Shown here: piece after piece, positions 1-8,023 of the stretch
Position numbering within the stretch: position 1 is the stretch's first letter
Layout: each line of letters starts with the position of its first letter
Assembly: GCA_025054955.1 (NCBI GenBank)
Contig: JANWZE010000047.1
Span: 1 to 54,898, forward strand
Source: Blastocatellia bacterium
GTDB lineage: Bacteria; Acidobacteriota; Blastocatellia; HR10; J050
Length of the DNA: 54,898 nt
Direction of reading: 5' to 3'
Notes under the pieces: generated by a model
What the model saw: only the letters and a program-made list of their open reading frames with translations
Told to the model about the DNA's origin: nothing
The model's database searches: none
Position numbers and translations under genes: made by a program

Positions 1-63
1 AGTTGGTAGAGCATCTGGCTTTTAACCAGAGGGTCGCAGGTTCGATTCCTGCACGGCTCACCA
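1..63 (+). tRNA. tRNA-Lys (TTT), 5' end cut by window edge
   Basis: The window begins inside the D arm of a tRNA. The anticodon stem is 14-18 with 26-30, and the 7-nt loop 19-25 puts the anticodon TTT at 21-23, so it decodes lysine. The T arm has the usual GGTTCGATTCC core. The 3' acceptor strand ACGGCTC, discriminator A and an encoded CCA end at 63. The 5' acceptor strand lies outside the window. Confidence 0.95.
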
Positions 64-195
64 CCTGTTCCATAATCAGCTCCAACACGCGCCGAACGAG
101 GCGCGCCTCTGAGCAGTCCGTTGGTGTTGGCAAGCCCGACAAGCAGCCCGTCGGCGTTGCTATGATTCACTGAGTTGTCTCGGTAAAGCTGTGCT

Positions 196-1479
196 ATGTC
201 TGATTTCAGTTGCAGTCAAGCAATCGGTGCACGTCGCCAGATGTTTTATGGTTGGTGGATTGTGGTGGTCGCCGCCATCGGCATGTTCCTTGGCTATGGC
301 GCCGTGTTCAATTTCACGTTCAGCGTGTTTGCACGCGCCATCGGCCAAGAATTTCAGTGGAGTCGTTCAGCCTTGTCGGTGGCTTACTCGCTTTCGCTGA
401 TTACGTATGCCATCGCCATGCCACTGGTCGGGCGATGGGCCGATCGCTACGGTGCCCGCAAGGTGATCATTCCATCAGTCATTGGATTTGGGCTGTGTTT
501 GATCTCATTGCATGAGCTTTCAGCGCGACTCTGGCATTTCTACGTTGTTTGCCTGCTCATGGGGGCTGTGGGCGCCGGTTCGACCGTGGTGACTTATTTC
601 GGTGTGATTGCCCACTGGTTTAATCGGCGGCGCGGTCTGGCATTGGGATTGGCGATGATCGGCGTTGGCTTGAGCAACTTCACGATGCCTTCACTGGTGC
701 AGGCTCTGATTGAGCACGTCGGATGGCGGCATACGTATTTGCTTGTTGGCCTGGCTGTGTTGCTGGTTCCGCTGCCGGTAGGACTTTTGTTGAAAGAAAA
801 ACCGGCGATGATGGGCACGTGGCCCGATGGCCAACCGCCGGTTGAGGGCAACACGAATACATCTGGTCTGGCGATTGGCGGCCTGAGCGGACGGGAGTCG
901 CTCTCCACTGGCACCTTCTGGTTGATGTTCACAGCGGTTTTTCTCGTGGCCGTCAGTGTGATCGGTTGTTTGATTCATCTGGTGCCCATGCTGGTGGATC
1001 GTGGCATGACAGCCCAAGCGGCCGCATTTGCGACATCGTTGTTTGGCGGCGCGGTCATTCCCGGACGTGTCGGCAGTGGCTACTTGTTGGATCGTTATTT
1101 CGCTTCTCGTGTTGCGGTCGGTTTTTTCTCTGGCGCGGCGCTGGGTATTTTTCTGCTCTGGAGCGGCGCAAGCGGCGGGTTGGCTTATCTGGCGGCATTC
1201 CTGGTAGGCATGGGCATGGGCGCCGAAGGCGAGATCATGGCCTATCTGGTCAGCCGGTATTTTGGTCTACGCTCGTTCAGTGAGGTCTTCGGTTATATGA
1301 TGATCAGTTTCACCGCCGGAGGCATCGTCGGTCCGCCGATCATGGGTCTGGGGTTTGACGTGACCGGCTCATATCGGTTGGTCTTAGGAATTTTCCTGAT
1401 CGCCGTCGTGGTCGGCACATTCTTGATGACCCGGCTTGGACCATATCGCAATTGGGAATCGCCGAGCGAGGACGGATGA
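196..1479 (+). CDS. MFS transporter, OFA (oxalate/formate antiporter-like) family
   Basis: A 427-residue integral membrane transporter with about 12 hydrophobic segments, so it acts in the inner membrane. The first segment, FYGWWIVVVAAIGMF, is the typical opening of OFA-type monocarboxylate carriers. The cytoplasmic loop motif GRWADRYGARKV (around residues 75-87) is the MFS signature between helices 2 and 3. Family members carry small mono- or dicarboxylates such as oxalate, formate or pyruvate; the substrate here cannot be read from sequence. It lies 166 bp before the gamma-glutamyltranspeptidase gene and upstream of the glycine-reductase-type operon, so it may import that pathway's substrate, which is an inference. 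No clear ribosome-binding site supports the ATG at 196; the ATG at 241, just before FYGWW, is a plausible shorter start. Confidence 0.85.
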   Translation: MSDFSCSQAIGARRQMFYGWWIVVVAAIGMFLGYGAVFNFTFSVFARAIGQEFQWSRSALSVAYSLSLITYAIAMPLVGRWADRYGARKVIIPSVIGFGLCLISLHELSARLWHFYVVCLLMGAVGAGSTVVTYFGVIAHWFNRRRGLALGLAMIGVGLSNFTMPSLVQALIEHVGWRHTYLLVGLAVLLVPLPVGLLLKEKPAMMGTWPDGQPPVEGNTNTSGLAIGGLSGRESLSTGTFWLMFTAVFLVAVSVIGCLIHLVPMLVDRGMTAQAAAFATSLFGGAVIPGRVGSGYLLDRYFASRVAVGFFSGAALGIFLLWSGASGGLAYLAAFLVGMGMGAEGEIMAYLVSRYFGLRSFSEVFGYMMISFTAGGIVGPPIMGLGFDVTGSYRLVLGIFLIAVVVGTFLMTRLGPYRNWESPSEDG

Positions 1480-1645
1480 TCAAACGAAGAGAATGCGTGA
1501 TTGTGAGTGTAGCCTGTTACCGATCATCTATGAGTTCACGAGCATGTTGTCGTGAACGCGCTGGGATGAGAATATCACGGCGATGAGGACATCACGGGAT
1601 GAGGACGTTGAATCACTTCAGCCGATCTGAAACGAACGCGCGTTT

Positions 1646-3274
1646 ATGTTGACACTCTCATTTGACAGAGCGAATCGGTTTGGTCCATCCCGCTCGGCGG
1701 TGATGAGCACGCATGCTATGGTTGCCACCAGTCAACCATTGGCGACGCTGGTTGGCCTGGACATTTTGCGACAGGGTGGAAACGCCGTGGATGCCGCCAT
1801 TGCCGCTGCTGCTATGCTGAGTGTGGTTGAACCCATGTCTACCGGCGTTGGCGGCGATGTGTTCGCGTTGATTTATCAAGCCAGCTCAGGCAAGGTTTTT
1901 GCTTTGAATGGAAGCGGACGTTCGCCTTCTGCGGCGACGCTCGACGAATATCAGCGGCGGCTAGGGACAGACGAGACAGGCCAGATTCCGCTCGATCATA
2001 TTCTGGCCGTCACTGTGCCGGGCACAGTTGATGGATGGGCGAGCGCGTTGCAGCGATTTGGCCGTATGACGCTGGCCGATGTACTGAAGCCAGCGATTGA
2101 GGCGGCTGAAGATGGTTTCGCTGTCGCGCCACAGACGGCGCAGACGTGGGCGCTCATGCAAGAGGTGTTAGCCCGTCATCCTGATTCAGCCAGCACGTGG
2201 TTACGAGCCGATGGCCGCGCGCCGCGCGCCGGTGAGCGTTTCCGCAATCCGCGTTTGGCGCGCACGTTGCGCATGATCGCGGAAGGTGGCCCCGATGTGT
2301 TTTATCGAGGCGAGCTTGCTGATGCCATCGTTCGATTTTCTCAGGCGCATGGCGGATTGTTGACGTTAGCCGACTTCAAAGACCATCGCTCAACGTGGGT
2401 TGAGCCGTTGGCGATCACGTATCGTGGTTATGACATCCTGCAACTGCCGCCCAACACGCAAGGACTCGTTGTACTGGAAACGCTGTGCACGTTGCAGCAG
2501 GATGATTTGGCTGCGCTGGGACACAACACGCCGGATACGGTGCATCTTCAACTGGAAGCGCTGAAGCTGGCGTTTGCCGATCGCAATCGCTACATCACCG
2601 ACCCTGAGTTTTACCATGCTCCCGTTGATAGCTTGCTGTCGCACGCGTATGCCCGGCAGCAACGCGCGCGGATTTCCATGACGCAGGCCGTCCGTCATCC
2701 AACGCCGGGCACGCCGGCTGGCGGTGATACTGTTTATCTATGCGTGGCCGATGCTGAGGGCAATGTTGTTTCGTTTATCAATAGCATCTTTCATCCGTTC
2801 GGTTCGGGGCTGACAGTAGGTGAGACGGGCATCGTGCTGCAAAATCGTGGAGCAAGTTTTTCGCTTGATCCGGCGCACGTCAACGTCATTGCGCCGCATA
2901 AGCGAACGCGCCACACGATCATTCCAGCCATGATCGTTTATCAAGGCCGCCCGCTCATCGCGTTTGGTGTGATGGGCGCGGATATGCAAGCGCAGGGGCA
3001 AGTCCAGTTTGTGTGCAACGTCATTGATTTCGGGATGAACGTGCAAGATGCGTTGGATGCGCCACGGTGGCAGTACCTGGGAGCGGGCGCGGACATCGCG
3101 TTAGAAGCTGGTATGCCGACGGCTGTCTGGCATGAGCTTGAGCGACGCGGCCACCAGCTCAAGGGCAGCGATGCGTTTTTTGGTGGTGGACAGGCTATCT
3201 TGATTCATCCCGAATATGGCACGCTCCAGGGTGGATCAGACCCGCGTCGCGATGGGTGCGCGATGGGGTATTGA
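1646..3274 (+). CDS. Gamma-glutamyltranspeptidase family protein
   Basis: A 542-residue Ntn-hydrolase of the gamma-glutamyltransferase family, which cleaves gamma-glutamyl amide bonds and self-processes into two chains. The N-terminal part carries LDILRQGGNAVDAAIAAAA and GVGGDVFALIY, both hallmark segments. Self-cleavage is expected before Thr362, in GGDTVYLCVADAEGN, which would become the nucleophile of the small subunit. The usual Thr-Thr-His after cleavage is Thr-Val-Tyr here, as in the YwrD-like branch, so classical glutathione hydrolase activity is uncertain. There is no signal peptide, unlike periplasmic Ggt, so the protein is probably cytoplasmic. It sits 242 bp before grdC in the same direction and may feed an amino compound into that pathway, which is an inference. 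Confidence 0.88.
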   Translation: MLTLSFDRANRFGPSRSAVMSTHAMVATSQPLATLVGLDILRQGGNAVDAAIAAAAMLSVVEPMSTGVGGDVFALIYQASSGKVFALNGSGRSPSAATLDEYQRRLGTDETGQIPLDHILAVTVPGTVDGWASALQRFGRMTLADVLKPAIEAAEDGFAVAPQTAQTWALMQEVLARHPDSASTWLRADGRAPRAGERFRNPRLARTLRMIAEGGPDVFYRGELADAIVRFSQAHGGLLTLADFKDHRSTWVEPLAITYRGYDILQLPPNTQGLVVLETLCTLQQDDLAALGHNTPDTVHLQLEALKLAFADRNRYITDPEFYHAPVDSLLSHAYARQQRARISMTQAVRHPTPGTPAGGDTVYLCVADAEGNVVSFINSIFHPFGSGLTVGETGIVLQNRGASFSLDPAHVNVIAPHKRTRHTIIPAMIVYQGRPLIAFGVMGADMQAQGQVQFVCNVIDFGMNVQDALDAPRWQYLGAGADIALEAGMPTAVWHELERRGHQLKGSDAFFGGGQAILIHPEYGTLQGGSDPRRDGCAMGY

Positions 3275-3305
3275 GCAAATGCCCTGAGCTCAAATTGAAG
3301 GCAGG

Positions 3306-3334
3306 TTGCGTCAGATATACGCAGGTACTATGAT
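3306..3334 (+). promoter_or_regulatory. Candidate sigma70-type promoter before the grd operon
   Basis: A -35-like TTGCGT (3306-3311) is followed after 17 bp by a -10-like TATGAT (3329-3334). It is the best promoter-like pair I see in the 242-bp gap before grdC and would give a leader of about 175 nt. The -35 box matches the consensus at only three of six positions, so this is tentative. Confidence 0.35.
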
Positions 3335-3516
3335 GCACCGGCGTTGGTCGCAAGGTTCAAGTCGGTTGATGGTATGAAGCGCCTTTGGGAAAAATCAGAT
3401 GAGGCCTCTCTCAGTTCGATCATGTGGGCGCAGGCAGGTGTGGAGCCGGTGGCTCACCTGCTGAGCGCTGTGGCGGGTCGGTGTGCGCCGGGCCTCACGT
3501 TGTCAAACTCGTGCCT

Positions 3517-4992
3517 ATGAGATTTCCTGTGATCAAAGCTGTCTCCTACGCGTTGGCTCATACGCCGAATCTGGTGCGCTATGGCTCGAAGCCGGAGCGT
3601 GAATTGCGGAAAGAGCCGAGCATGATTGAACAGATAGATCGGCATCTTCGCACGTATGAAGAAGCGGTTGCCTATCCGCCCAATCAAGTCTTCATCGGCA
3701 ATATGCCGCCAGAGGCCCTCTGGGATACGGCGCGACCATGGTGGAAGCAAACAGGCGCCGCTCTGCGATTCGGGCCTTATGGTGAGATCATGCCTGAAGA
3801 CGAGCTCCTGGGTTTGCTTCGTCTGGCTGACGAGTTCGATCTGATTTGGCTGGAGCAGTCGTTTGTCGAGCAGGTTGCTGAAAAGTTGGCCGGCCACCCG
3901 TTGTTTCACCCGGATGAGGTCAAGCGGCTGGGAGCTGGTCATGCGCCGGAGGCGATTCAAGCTCGTGTGACGCAGGAAGGGGCTTTGCCGTTTTATCTGG
4001 ATGGGCAGATTGTGGGTTGTATTGCGCCGGGCCATGATGAAGACCCGTTTTTAACACCGACGATTTTGCTGGAGAATCTCGCCTGCAAAGCAACAGGGGT
4101 GCTAGCCATGCGCTGGTTGCTGCAAGCGTATCACTGTGATCAGATCAACCCGCTCACCATCGAGTATGTGATCAATACAGGCGAGGAAGCAGTTGGCGAC
4201 CGCTATCAACGCGGCGCCGGCAATCTGGCCAAAGCGATGGCTGAGTTAGCCGGTTGCCGCAACAGCACGGGCAGCGATCTCAAGGCGTTTTGCTGTGGCC
4301 CGATTCACGGCGTAATCGTGGCCGGCGGATTAGTTCAATCGGGGATTTTTCAGCAGGTGTTAGTTGTTGGCGGCGGTGCGTTGGGCAAACTTGGGATGAA
4401 GTTTCGCGGCCACCTTGCCCATGACATGCCGATTTTGGAAGACGTTCTGGGTAGTTTCGCGATTTTGATCGGGCCGGATGACGGTTTCAATCCCGTCATC
4501 CGCTTGGACGCAATTGGCAAGCATGATATTCGGTATGGGGGCTCGGCACAGGCTATTGCTCAGGCGCTGGTTGTCGAGCCGTTGAGCAAGCTGGGGCGAA
4601 CGATCCCTGAGGTCGAGCGGTATGCTGTCGAGCTGCACAATCCCGAAGTGACGGAACCCGCCGGCAGCGGGAATGTGCCGCAACACAATTACCGCGTCAT
4701 TGCCGGTTTGGCTGCGTTGCGCAAGGAGCTGCCGCGAGACGCTGTCAACAGTTTTGAGCGGACGCATGGGCTGCCGGGCTTTTCGCCGACGCAAGGACAT
4801 GTGCCATCGGCTGTGCCTTATCTAGGGCATGCGCGCGATGCGATGCTCAGTGGCTCGTTGCGCTCGGCGATGTTTATCGGCAAAGGCAGTTTGTTTCTCG
4901 GCAAGATGACCAATCTGGCCGATGGCATGTCGTTCATTCTGGAGGCGCAGGCGCCAGATACATCACACAGGCGGAGTGATCACGATGATTGA
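3517..4992 (+). CDS. grdC: Glycine/sarcosine/betaine reductase component C, beta subunit (GrdC-like)
   Basis: A 491-residue GrdC homologue. In clostridial glycine reductase, protein C takes the Se-carboxymethyl group from GrdA, forms an acetyl thioester on itself and passes it on to phosphate with GrdD. The N terminus MRFPVIKAVSYALAHTPNL matches the family, and the protein has the FabH/thiolase-like fold segments. Cys259 and Cys260, in DLKAFCCGPIHG, align with the conserved acyl-accepting cysteine region. I chose ATG 3517 because homology begins there; a longer open frame reaches back to 3424 but its extra 31 residues look non-family. No ribosome-binding site is evident, and GTG 3511 is another option. 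The 3' end overlaps the thioredoxin gene by 8 bp. No grdD partner follows, which is unusual. Confidence 0.9.
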   Translation: MRFPVIKAVSYALAHTPNLVRYGSKPERELRKEPSMIEQIDRHLRTYEEAVAYPPNQVFIGNMPPEALWDTARPWWKQTGAALRFGPYGEIMPEDELLGLLRLADEFDLIWLEQSFVEQVAEKLAGHPLFHPDEVKRLGAGHAPEAIQARVTQEGALPFYLDGQIVGCIAPGHDEDPFLTPTILLENLACKATGVLAMRWLLQAYHCDQINPLTIEYVINTGEEAVGDRYQRGAGNLAKAMAELAGCRNSTGSDLKAFCCGPIHGVIVAGGLVQSGIFQQVLVVGGGALGKLGMKFRGHLAHDMPILEDVLGSFAILIGPDDGFNPVIRLDAIGKHDIRYGGSAQAIAQALVVEPLSKLGRTIPEVERYAVELHNPEVTEPAGSGNVPQHNYRVIAGLAALRKELPRDAVNSFERTHGLPGFSPTQGHVPSAVPYLGHARDAMLSGSLRSAMFIGKGSLFLGKMTNLADGMSFILEAQAPDTSHRRSDHDD

Positions 4993-5314
4993 TGTGACCA
5001 GAGAGACATTTGAGCAAGAAGTCAAACAGGCATCCAAGCCGGTCTTGGTTGACTTTTGGGGTCCCCGATGTGGTCCCTGTTTAGCCTTGATGCCACTGGT
5101 TGAAGAGCTGTCTACTCGTTTCTCGGAGCAATTGAAAGTGGTGAAAGTGAACGCTCAAGAGAACCGCAAGCTGTGTGTCGAGTTGAAAGTGTTGTCGCTC
5201 CCCACATTTCTGTTTTTCAATCGTGGTCAGGAGCAAGCCCGGCTCAGCGGCGATATTCACGCTGATGCGCTGCAACCGTGGGTCGAGGCGCAACTGGGCA
5301 ATCTCATGGAGTGA
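4985..5314 (+). CDS. Thioredoxin of the glycine reductase type
   Basis: A 109-residue thioredoxin. The active site is CGPC (Cys29 and Cys32) in the context DFWGPRCGPC, where the usual Trp-Cys is replaced by a longer Trp-Gly-Pro-Arg-Cys. That variant is typical of thioredoxins encoded beside glycine reductase, which re-reduce the selenoprotein after each turnover. The cis-proline segment SLPTFLFF is present. The start at 4985 overlaps the end of grdC by 8 bp, so translation is likely coupled; a longer in-frame extension to 4922 lies wholly inside grdC and has no support. No thioredoxin reductase gene is nearby, whereas clostridial operons usually include one. Confidence 0.93.
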   Translation: MIDVTRETFEQEVKQASKPVLVDFWGPRCGPCLALMPLVEELSTRFSEQLKVVKVNAQENRKLCVELKVLSLPTFLFFNRGQEQARLSGDIHADALQPWVEAQLGNLME

Positions 5315-5335
5315 ATAACAGGAGGTCAAGGCACT

Positions 5336-5800
5336 ATGCAACTGGCTGGAAAGAAAGTGATCGTGCTCGGTGAACGCGACGGCGTGCAAGGCACGGCCTT
5401 GAGTGAATGCGTTAAGGCGGCTGGCGGCGAAGTCGTGCTGGCGATCAACCAGTGCTTCGTCTGAACGGCCGCCGGCGCTATGGACCTTGAGGATCAAGGT
5501 GCGATCAAAGCTAAAATTGAAGAGATTGGCAGCGAAGATGTGGTAGTCATTCTCGGCTCGCCCGATCCTGATGCCGCCGAGATGTATGCCGAGACGGTGA
5601 CGGTGGGTGATCCGACGTATGCTGGTCCGTTGGCCGGCGTTGCGTTGAGACTGCCCGTTTATTGCATCTTCGAGCCGGAGATCAAACAGCAGATTCCGCC
5701 AGACGTCTACAGCGAGCAGGTGGAGTTGATGGAAATGGTCTTGCCCAGTGAAGCCATCTCGGCGCGGGTCAAGGCCGTGCGCGAGCGAGCGCAACTCTGA
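5336..5800 (+). CDS. grdA: Glycine/sarcosine/betaine reductase selenoprotein A (GrdA), selenocysteine at TGA 5462-5464
   Basis: A 154-residue protein if the in-frame TGA at 5462-5464 (codon 43) is read as selenocysteine. The surrounding peptide is CFVUTAAGAMDLE, the GrdA signature, with Cys40 and Sec43 forming the redox pair. GrdA carries the Se-carboxymethyl intermediate between protein B and protein C and is reduced by thioredoxin. ATG 5336 is preceded by GGAGGT at 5321-5326, a strong ribosome-binding site 9 nt away. The total length is close to the roughly 158 residues of clostridial GrdA. Conventional gene callers would stop at codon 42 or report only the downstream part. The ACCTTGA-GGA-TCAAGGT hairpin at 5484-5500 is a plausible SECIS element. 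Gaps to neighbours are 21 bp and 15 bp. Confidence 0.96.
5462..5500 (+). promoter_or_regulatory. Selenocysteine TGA codon with putative bSECIS hairpin (grdA)
   Basis: The TGA at 5462-5464 is followed by a perfect 7-bp stem, 5484-5490 pairing with 5494-5500, closing a GGA loop at 5491-5493. The first loop G lies 27 nt after the TGA, inside the 16-37 nt window known for bacterial SECIS elements. A loop starting with GG or GU is what SelB recognises in characterised cases. It matches in form the hairpin after the grdB TGA. Confidence 0.75.
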
Positions 5801-5815
5801 TGGTTGGAGGTGAGC

Positions 5816-7144
5816 ATGTCCAAGCAAATTCGCGTTGTGCATTACCTGAATCAATTTTTCGGCGGTATCGGCGGTGAAGAGAAAGCCGATACACCGTTAC
5901 AAGTGCGCGATGGGCCGGTCGGTCCCGGACTTGGGTTGCAGAAAGCGCTGGGCGACCGCGGCCAGGTCGTTGCCACGTTCATTTGTGGCGATAATTTTTT
6001 CAGCAGTCACACGGATGCTGTGCTTGCAGAGCTTGAGCAAGTTGTCCCAGCTTATCAGCCGGATGTGCTGGTGGCCGGGCCAGCGTTCAATGCCGGGCGA
6101 TACGGATTTGCCTGCGGGCAGGTCGGCAAAGCACTGAGCGAACGATTGAACATTCGCGCAGTGACGGCGATGTATCCGGAGAATCCGGCCGTTGAGAATC
6201 ATCGCAGAGTGAGCGGCTTGTGGATTCTGCCGACGAGCGACCGCGCTGGCGACATGCCAAAGGTCTTACCCAAGCTCGCCGATTGGGCTGTTCGGCTAGG
6301 TCGCGGTGAACCGATTGGCCCGGCCAAGCTCGAAGGCTATATCCCCACAGGCCAGCGACGATTGCAGATGACCGATACGCCGGGCTACGAGCGAGCGTTT
6401 CGCATGCTCATGGCCAAGCTCAATGGAGAACCATTCGAGACGGAAATTCCTATCGAGCAATTTGAAATGGTGCCGCCGGCGCCGCCGCTGAAAAACGTGA
6501 AGACAGCGCGATTGGCTCTGATCACCACCTCCGGTCTGGTGCCCAGGGGCAATCCGGACAAATTCAGAATGTTCAACGCGACTCAGTGGCGCCAGTATCG
6601 CTTGCCCGATGCGCCGACGCTTCGCGGCCAGGATTGGGAGGTCATTCATGGAGGGTTCAATACAGCCTATGCTCAGCAGAACCCGCATCTGGTTCTTCCG
6701 CTGGATGTGTTACGCGAGAAAGCAGGAGAGGAGTTTGGTCGCTTGCATGATGAGTTCTATTCGATCACAGGCGTGGGAACTAGTTTGAAAGTGGCTCGGC
6801 AAGCTGGCCAACAGATAGCCGCCTCGCTCCGCGAAGCCGGTGTTGACGCGGCGTTGTTGGTAGCGACCTGAGGGACCTGCACGCGCTGCGGCGCAGCGCT
6901 CTCCAAAGAATTGGACAGAATTGGTATGCCAGTGGTCATCATCTCAGCGATGGATCAACTTGCCCAGCAAGTCGGGGCTGCTCGCGTGGTTGTGGGACGA
7001 AAGATTCCGCATCCGTGCGGCGATCCGAACCTGCCGCCTCCATTCGATATTCAAGTTCGACGCGAGATCATCCAGACGGCGCTTCGGGCGCTGGAGACGC
7101 CGGTCACCGCGCCAACGATTTTCCGGCCTGAGCATGCCATCTGA
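5816..7144 (+). CDS. grdB: Glycine/sarcosine/betaine reductase component B selenoprotein (GrdB/GrdF/GrdH-like), selenocysteine at TGA 6869-6871
   Basis: A 442-residue protein when the in-frame TGA at 6869-6871 (codon 352) is read as selenocysteine. The context VATUGTCTRCGAAL matches the UGTCTRCG centre of GrdB, GrdF and GrdH, and the N terminus has the family segment VRDGPVGPGLGLQKAL. In known systems the Sec attacks the substrate held as a Schiff base on the pyruvoyl partner GrdE, GrdG or GrdI, releasing ammonia or an amine and passing the carboxymethyl group to GrdA. No such partner is encoded in the window, so which amine, or other alpha-substituted acid, is cleaved is unknown. ATG 5816 has GGAGG at 5806-5810. 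The 91 residues after the TGA keep family homology, so this is not a truncated gene. Confidence 0.95.
6869..6899 (+). promoter_or_regulatory. Selenocysteine TGA codon with putative bSECIS hairpin (grdB)
   Basis: After the TGA at 6869-6871, bases 6883-6889 (GCGCTGC) pair perfectly with 6893-6899 (GCAGCGC) around a GGC loop at 6890-6892. The first loop G is 19 nt beyond the TGA. Stem length (7 bp), loop size (3 nt) and the GG loop start all repeat the grdA arrangement, although the stem sequences differ. Confidence 0.75.
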
Positions 7145-7213
7145 GCGTCAGCAACTCTGTTAATCAATGGCGCGCGCTACCTGTGAGCAGTGAGCAGCGC
7201 GCGGAGAAAAACA

Positions 7214-8023
7214 ATGAGCAAGACACCAGTGTTTACCAACAGACGCATGTATCGGTTGTTTGGCGAGGACGGCCGCAGCTTGGTGGTCGCTATGGATCAT
7301 GGCGGTGGATTGAATGTCTATCCATCGCTGTCTGACCCTGGCCAGGTCATCGCCGCCGTGGTGGCGGGCGGCGCTGATGCGGTGTTAACAACGCCGGGGA
7401 TACTCAAGCATTTCTATCACCAGTTGAAATCGGTTGGCGTCATTCTGCGTGTGGATGGCGGCAGTTCTGAGCTCGAAGGCAGCAGTGGAGACTACCGGCT
7501 GCTCTACTCAGTCGAAGATGCGCTGCGGTTGGGCGCCGATGCGGTGGCCTGCATGGGATTTCCTGGAAGCCCATTGGAAGCGCAAACATTGGGAAATATC
7601 GCAACGCTGGCGGCGCAGTGCCAGAGATGGGGCATGCCGTTGATGCCGGAGATGATCCCCGGTGGTTTCACCAACTGGAGCTTACGCACGGTGGAAGCCA
7701 CACGCTTGGCTGTCAGGATTGGGATTGAGCTGGGCGCTGATTTCATCAAGACGGAGTTTGTCGGCTCCGTTGATGAGTTTCGTTCGGTGGTTGCGCATAG
7801 TTATCGTCCTGTGTTGGTGCTGGGTGGCAGCCGCAAGGATGATGATCGCGCGTTGCTGAGCATGGTCAAGCAGGCGATGGACGCAGGCGCCAGCGGCGTG
7901 GTGATCGGGCGAAACGTGTGGGGTCATCCGCGACCGCAAGCGATGGTGACAGCTTTGCATCGAATTATTCACGGTCAGGCTTCCGTCCAGCAGGCGCTTG
8001 AAGTGTTGGAGTCAAACAGATGA
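7214..8023 (+). CDS. Class I aldolase of the DhnA/LsrF/FbaB family
   Basis: A 269-residue TIM-barrel aldolase of the DhnA family, which includes archaeal-type fructose-bisphosphate aldolase FbaB and the LsrF thiolase. Visible hallmarks are AMDHGG near residue 27, the GADAVLTTPG segment, and Lys179 in ADFIKTEF, expected to form the Schiff base. The C-terminal phosphate-binding region GASGVVIGRNVWGHP is intact, so the substrate is probably a sugar phosphate. Its direct coupling to an FGGY kinase (4-bp overlap) suggests that the kinase makes the phosphorylated substrate and this enzyme splits it. ATG 7214 follows a GGAGA at a suitable distance; a longer frame from 7190 is less likely. The gap from grdB is 69 bp, the second widest within the operon. 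Confidence 0.82.
   Translation: MSKTPVFTNRRMYRLFGEDGRSLVVAMDHGGGLNVYPSLSDPGQVIAAVVAGGADAVLTTPGILKHFYHQLKSVGVILRVDGGSSELEGSSGDYRLLYSVEDALRLGADAVACMGFPGSPLEAQTLGNIATLAAQCQRWGMPLMPEMIPGGFTNWSLRTVEATRLAVRIGIELGADFIKTEFVGSVDEFRSVVAHSYRPVLVLGGSRKDDDRALLSMVKQAMDAGASGVVIGRNVWGHPRPQAMVTALHRIIHGQASVQQALEVLESNR

Noticed and set aside
5480-5800. Separate 106-residue gene starting at ATG 5480
   Set aside because: It is the part of grdA after the selenocysteine TGA. The upstream 42 codons are family sequence with a strong ribosome-binding site.
5081-5854. 257-residue minus-strand frame opposite trx and grdA
   Set aside because: Antisense shadow of real genes; no family motifs and no ribosome-binding site.
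6911-7144. Separate 77-residue gene after grdB
   Set aside because: It is the C-terminal part of grdB beyond the Sec codon; homology runs through the TGA.
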